Assembly (NCBI GenBank): GCA_035539855.1
Contig: DATLHO010000218.1
Coordinates: 1 to 8,500 of the forward strand
Length of the DNA: 8,500 nt
Reading direction: 5' to 3'
Source of the DNA: DATLHO01 sp035539855
GTDB lineage: Bacteria; Bacteroidota; Ignavibacteria; OLB7
Position 1 is the first letter of the stretch; each line of letters opens with the position of its first letter. Below are positions 5,201 to 8,500 of this stretch, one piece after another. The position numbers were made by a program, and so were the translations under genes. The notes below the pieces were generated by a model, which was not told where the DNA came from, ran no database searches, and saw only the letters and a program-made list of their open reading frames with translations.

Positions 5201-5453
5201 GTCAAAGGCTGCTCGAATGAAAAGAGTGCAAATATACGATCGCCGCCCGATTCAGCCTGTTACGTTCTCTAGCGGAGCCCCGGTGAGTCGTATTTTGAAT
5301 AGGTCTGAACCCTCGAAGCGTAGTATACTTGGGCTCTTCCGGCCCCTCCCCAGGACGATCGATCCTCCTCGACGTCCCCCGCCGGGTATCCTTCTGTCGC
5401 TCAACGACCGGGATCGGGGTACGAGGTCCCAACACCGGCTCGCCGTTCATTCG
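5201..5453. promoter_or_regulatory. Divergent intergenic region with candidate promoters in both directions
   Basis: This 253-bp stretch between tRNA-Leu (-) and the sugar operon (+) is the most AT-rich spacer of the window. On the + strand TATACT at 5324-5329 is a good -10 match, but no good -35 lies at the right distance: TTGAAT at 5295-5300 is 23 nt away, which is too far. It would give an mRNA leader of about 120 nt. On the minus strand TATATT (5237 to 5232) is a -10 candidate about 31 nt before the tRNA 5' end, also without a clear -35. I see no JUMPstart/ops element and no riboswitch that I recognise in the leader. Confidence 0.4.
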
Positions 5454-6632
5454 ATGGATTCCCAGATTTCGGTTCCTCTGCTCGACCTCAAGGCGCAGTA
5501 CGCCGCGCTTAAGCACGAGCTCGACGGCGCGATGCTGCGCGTCGCCGAAAGCCAGCGATTCATTCTCGGACCCGAGGTCGACGCGCTCGAGCGCGCGATG
5601 TGCGGCTACCTCGAGGTCGATCACGCGCTCGGCGTCAGCTCGGGCACCGACGCGCTGCTGCTTGCGTTGATGGCCCTCGGCATCGGACCTGGCGACAGCG
5701 TGATCGTCCCGACCTTCAGCTTCTTCGCGACCGCCGGGGTCGTCAGCCGCCTCGGCGCGCGACCGATCTTCGTCGACGTCGACCCGGTGACGTTCAATCT
5801 CGATCCTTCGCAGATCGCCACGCGCATCGACGCGACGACACGCGCGATCGTGCCGGTGCACCTCTTCGGCCAGAGCGCCGACATGGACGCCATCATGGCC
5901 GTCGCCGACGAGCACGGCCTCGCCGTCGTCGAGGACGCGGCGCAGGCGATCGGCACCCGCTACCGCGACGGACGTCGCGTCGGGTCGATCGGCACGATCG
6001 GCTGCTTCAGCTTCTTCCCGTCGAAGAACCTCGGCGCCTTCGGTGACGGCGGCCTGGTCACGACGAACGACCCGGAGCTCTACCAGCGCCTGCGCATCAT
6101 GCGCGTGCATGGCGGAGAGCCCAAATACTATCACGCCGTCGTCGGCGGCAACTTCCGCCTCGACGAGCTGCAGGCCGCGGTGCTCAACGTGAAGCTGCCG
6201 CACCTCGACGGATGGAGCGCGGCCCGCCGGCGCAACGCCGAGCGCTATTGCGAGCTCTTCCGCGAGCACGGCCTCGCCGAGGGCGAGGGCCGCCAGGAGT
6301 TCGACGCGGCCAACCGCGTCCTGCTGCCGGCGTCGGTCTACCGCGCGGGCGGCGTCGACGACGTGCACATCTACAATCAGTTCACGGTTCGCGTCGCCGA
6401 TCGCGACGGGCTCCGCGCGTTTCTGTCGGAGCGTCGTGTCGGCACCGAGGTCTACTATCCCGTGCCGCTGCACATGCAGGAGTGCTTCCGTTCCGACGCG
6501 GACGGACGCCCGCTGCCGGTGAGCGAGCGGCTCGGCCGCGAGGTGCTCGCGCTGCCGATCTATCCGGAGCTCGCCGACGAGCAGCTCGCGCACGTCGTCG
6601 GTTCGATCGCCGATTACTATTCCCATCGATAG
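5454..6632 (+). CDS. DegT/DnrJ/EryC1/StrS-family PLP-dependent sugar aminotransferase (first of two)
   Basis: This fold type I PLP enzyme moves an amino group, usually from glutamate, onto a keto nucleotide sugar. It is 392 residues, typical or slightly long for the family. It opens with the family motif VPLLDLKAQYAALK (7-20). SSGTDALLLAL (62-72) should bind the cofactor phosphate. VVEDAAQAIG (158-167) carries Asp161 for the pyridine nitrogen. FSFFPSKNLGAFGDGG (185-200) carries Lys191, the Schiff-base lysine. FRLDELQAAVL and VYYPVPLH complete the pattern. From memory it resembles WbpE-type UDP-3-keto-sugar aminotransferases (ILGPEV, NLDP, FFPSK), but the sugar cannot be named. The ATG at 5454 begins the conserved N-terminus; the frame is open far upstream, but that part is antisense to tig and the tRNA. 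No strong ribosome site is seen. Three bases separate it from the next gene. A loop at about 275-300 (EGEGRQEFDAANR) makes it longer than its paralog. Confidence 0.93.
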   Translation: MDSQISVPLLDLKAQYAALKHELDGAMLRVAESQRFILGPEVDALERAMCGYLEVDHALGVSSGTDALLLALMALGIGPGDSVIVPTFSFFATAGVVSRLGARPIFVDVDPVTFNLDPSQIATRIDATTRAIVPVHLFGQSADMDAIMAVADEHGLAVVEDAAQAIGTRYRDGRRVGSIGTIGCFSFFPSKNLGAFGDGGLVTTNDPELYQRLRIMRVHGGEPKYYHAVVGGNFRLDELQAAVLNVKLPHLDGWSAARRRNAERYCELFREHGLAEGEGRQEFDAANRVLLPASVYRAGGVDDVHIYNQFTVRVADRDGLRAFLSERRVGTEVYYPVPLHMQECFRSDADGRPLPVSERLGREVLALPIYPELADEQLAHVVGSIADYYSHR

Positions 6633-6635
6633 AGA

Positions 6636-7751
6636 ATGAACGTCCCATTCCTCGACCTTCGCGCCCAGTACGCAACGTTGAAGCCCGAGATGGATGCCGC
6701 CATCGAGCGGATCGTCTCGAGCGCCGCATTCATCGGCGGCCGTGCCGTCGCGGACTTCGAAGAGCAGTTCGCCGCCTACCTCGGCGTGCCCTACTGCGTC
6801 TCGGTCGCCAACGGCACCGAGGCGATCGAGATCGCCCTGCGCGCGCTCGGCATCGGCCCGGGCGACGAGGTGATCGTCCCGGCCAACAGCTTCATCGCGA
6901 CCGCCGAAGCGGTCACCGCGGCCGGCGCCACGGTGGTCTTCGCCGACAGCGAGCCGGACTTCTACGCGATCGACATCGCCGACGCGCGACGCAAGATCAC
7001 CGACCGCACGCGCGCGATCATTCCGGTGCACCTGTATGGTCATCCGGCGGACATGGACGCGGTGATGGCGCTGGCGAGCGAGCATGGACTGCGGGTGATC
7101 GAGGATACGTCGCAGGCCCACGGCGCGCGCCACAACGGGCGCAGGGTCGGCTCGATCGGTGACGCGGGCACGTTCAGCTTCTACCCCGGCAAGAACCTCG
7201 GCGCCTACGGCGACGGCGGCGCGATCGTCTTCCGCGACGCGGCCACCGCCGAGCGCGCGCGCACCTTTGCCAACCACGGCAGTCTCGTCAAGTACCATCA
7301 CGTGATGGAGGGCCGCAACAGCCGCCTCGACGGCATCCAGGCCGCGGTGCTCTCGACGAAGCTGCCGCACCTCGATGCGTGGAGCGAGGCCCGCCGGCGC
7401 AACGCCCGGCTGTACAGCGAGCTGCTCGCTGACGTCGATGGTGTCGTCACGCCACGCGAGGCCGCGTACGCCGAGCCGGTCTATCACCTCTACGTCGTCC
7501 GCGTCGCCGGCCGCGAGGCCCTGCAGATGCGCCTCGCAGAGCGCGGTGTCTCGACGGCGATCCACTACCCGATCTCGCTGCCGAGCCTCGAGGCGTACGC
7601 GCATCTCGGACACGCGCCCGAGGACTTCCCCGTCGCCAACGGTCAGATGGGCGAGCTGCTGTCGCTGCCGATGTACCCGGAGCTCACCGAGGAGATGGTG
7701 CGGCATACGGTCGACGCCATCCGCGAAGAGATCACCGCACCGGTCGCCTGA
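6636..7751 (+). CDS. DegT/DnrJ/EryC1/StrS-family PLP-dependent sugar aminotransferase (second of two)
   Basis: A 371-residue paralog of the preceding gene, in the same PLP sugar-aminotransferase family and with roughly half of aligned positions identical by eye. Motifs run in order: VPFLDLRAQYATLK (3-16), ANGTEAIEIALRALGIGPGD (58-77) for phosphate binding, RVIEDTSQAHG (153-163) with Asp157, and FSFYPGKNLGAYGDGG (180-195) with the Schiff-base Lys186. NSRLDGIQAAVL and AIHYPISLP follow. The motif wording (ANGTEAI, FYPGK) differs from its neighbour's (SSGTDAL, FFPSK), so it probably acts on a different sugar or a different carbon. It resembles the FdtB/QdtB-like 3-amino-sugar transaminases as well as WbpE, and I do not choose between them. 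The ATG at 6636 lies 3 nt after the upstream stop, which implies co-transcription and translational coupling. The epimerase starts 9 nt downstream. Confidence 0.93.
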   Translation: MNVPFLDLRAQYATLKPEMDAAIERIVSSAAFIGGRAVADFEEQFAAYLGVPYCVSVANGTEAIEIALRALGIGPGDEVIVPANSFIATAEAVTAAGATVVFADSEPDFYAIDIADARRKITDRTRAIIPVHLYGHPADMDAVMALASEHGLRVIEDTSQAHGARHNGRRVGSIGDAGTFSFYPGKNLGAYGDGGAIVFRDAATAERARTFANHGSLVKYHHVMEGRNSRLDGIQAAVLSTKLPHLDAWSEARRRNARLYSELLADVDGVVTPREAAYAEPVYHLYVVRVAGREALQMRLAERGVSTAIHYPISLPSLEAYAHLGHAPEDFPVANGQMGELLSLPMYPELTEEMVRHTVDAIREEITAPVA

Positions 7752-7753
7752 GG
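7750..7753 (+). promoter_or_regulatory. Ribosome binding site of the epimerase gene (GAGG), overlapping the upstream stop codon
   Basis: GAGG overlaps the TGA of the second aminotransferase and lies 7 nt before the ATG at 7761. It supports that start and suggests coupled translation. Confidence 0.55.
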
Positions 7754-7760
7754 TCGAAGC

Positions 7761-8500
7761 ATGAACTGTCTGGTCACCGGCGGCGCCGGATTCATCGGGA
7801 GCCACATCGTCCGCGGACTGCTCGAGCGCGGGCATAGCGTCCGCGTGCTCGACAACTTCTCGACGGGCAAGCGCTCGAATGTCGTCGAGATCGCCGAGAG
7901 CATCGAGCTGGTCGAGGGGGATATCCGCTCGTTCCACATCGTGCGTGAAGCGGTCGAGGGTGTCGACGTGATCTTCCACCAGGCGGCGCTGCCGTCGGTG
8001 CCGCGCTCGATCAAGGATCCGATCACGACGCACGAGGTCGGCGTCAACGGCACGCTCAATCTTCTGCAGGCCGCGCGCGACTGCGGCGTGGGTCGCGTCA
8101 TCTTCGCGTCGAGCTCGTCGATCTACGGCAACAACCCCGTGCTGCCGAAGCACGAGGAGCTGATCCCGGCGCCGATGTCGCCCTACGCCGTCTCGAAGCT
8201 CACGTGCGAGCACTACCTGCACGTCGCGCACGAGCTCTACGGACTCGAGACCGTCGCGCTTCGCTACTTCAACGTCTTCGGTCCGCGGCAGGATCCGACC
8301 AGCCAGTACTCGGCAGTGATCCCGCGATTCATCCAGATGATGCGACGCGGCGAGCGCCCGACGATCTACGGCGACGGCGAACAGTCGCGCGACTTCACCT
8401 ACGTCGACAACGTCGTCCACGCGAACCTGCTCGTCGCGACCGCCGAGAGCGGCGTCTCCGGCCGCGTCTTCAACGCCGCATGCCACGACCGGATCACGCT
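7761..8500 (+). CDS. NAD-dependent nucleotide-sugar epimerase/dehydratase, UDP-GlcNAc 4-epimerase-like (3' truncated)
   Basis: The first 247 residues of an extended short-chain dehydrogenase; family members are usually about 310-340 residues, so most of the protein is present. The N-terminus has the NAD-binding TGGAGFIGSH (6-15), then LDNFSTGKRSN (30-40) after the second strand and EGDIRS (52-57). The active site is SSSSIYG (117-123) with the catalytic pair Tyr142/Lys146 in SPYAVSK. LRYFNVFGPRQDP (167-179), SAVIPRFI and YGDGEQSRDFTYVDNVV (203-219) are substrate-side blocks. The order and wording, notably FGPRQDPTSQYSAVIP, fit the WbpP/TviC/GalE-like group that interconverts UDP-GlcNAc and UDP-GalNAc or their uronates at C4. 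A 4,6-dehydratase is less likely because the active site has SSSSIYG rather than the T-D-E triad of dehydratases. It follows the aminotransferases by 9 nt and is probably in the same glycan-precursor operon. Confidence 0.9.
   Translation, partial: MNCLVTGGAGFIGSHIVRGLLERGHSVRVLDNFSTGKRSNVVEIAESIELVEGDIRSFHIVREAVEGVDVIFHQAALPSVPRSIKDPITTHEVGVNGTLNLLQAARDCGVGRVIFASSSSIYGNNPVLPKHEELIPAPMSPYAVSKLTCEHYLHVAHELYGLETVALRYFNVFGPRQDPTSQYSAVIPRFIQMMRRGERPTIYGDGEQSRDFTYVDNVVHANLLVATAESGVSGRVFNAACHDRIT

Noticed and set aside
3717..5453. Upstream extension of the first aminotransferase frame (total 971 codons)
   Set aside because: This part is antisense to tig and the tRNA, and includes the mirror of the His-Asp repeat as a Val/Ile run. 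Family similarity begins only at the ATG at 5454.
5330..5453. Search for a JUMPstart/ops anti-termination element or riboswitch in the long leader of the sugar operon
   Set aside because: No GGCGGTAGCGT-like ops core and no recognisable riboswitch framework is visible.
5202..8486. A 1094-codon open frame on the minus strand opposite the sugar operon
   Set aside because: It is antisense to two aminotransferases and an epimerase with intact motifs. Its translation is Arg/Ala/Asp/Val-rich low-quality sequence without domains, as expected when a GC-rich gene is read on the opposite strand.

Overview
This is a GC-rich window from a Gram-negative-type bacterium. It opens with the C-terminus of an OmpA-family, peptidoglycan-binding envelope protein, and the other genes are typical bacterial housekeeping and surface-glycan genes. 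The phylum cannot be fixed from the sequence. The style (high GC, weak Shine-Dalgarno sites, hairpin repeats between genes, the tig-clpP-clpX order) would fit Gemmatimonadota, Acidobacteriota or a similar environmental group, but that is only an impression.

Layout. Bases 1-703 (+) hold the OmpA-type C-terminus and a small two-helix membrane protein with a winged-helix-like tail. Bases 704-893 form a convergent intergenic region with two related hairpin sequences in inverted orientation. Bases 894-5200 (-) form one unidirectional block, read from high to low coordinates: tRNA-Leu(UAG), tig (trigger factor), clpP, clpX, and an FkbM-type methyltransferase-like gene that overlaps the clpX stop by 4 nt. 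Bases 5201-5453 are a divergent intergenic region with AT-rich candidate promoter elements. Bases 5454-8500 (+) are a tight operon of two tandem DegT/DnrJ/EryC1/StrS sugar aminotransferases and an extended-SDR nucleotide-sugar epimerase that runs off the window.

Function. The minus-strand block couples co-translational folding (trigger factor) to ATP-dependent proteolysis (ClpXP), a common bacterial arrangement. lon, a frequent downstream neighbour, is not next to clpX here; the FkbM-like gene takes that place. The plus-strand operon looks like the start of a surface-polysaccharide or glycan cluster that makes amino-deoxy nucleotide sugars.

Points of interest are modest. Trigger factor ends in 14 histidines at strictly alternating positions. 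Both spacers inside tig-clpP-clpX carry strong hairpins. A 10-bp sequence is directly repeated before clpX. The FkbM-like protein ends in an aromatic/leucine run encoded by a purine/pyrimidine tract. A pair of inverted hairpin repeats with compensated stem differences lies at 727-885. I see no CRISPR array, transposase, phage gene or clear undescribed defence system.
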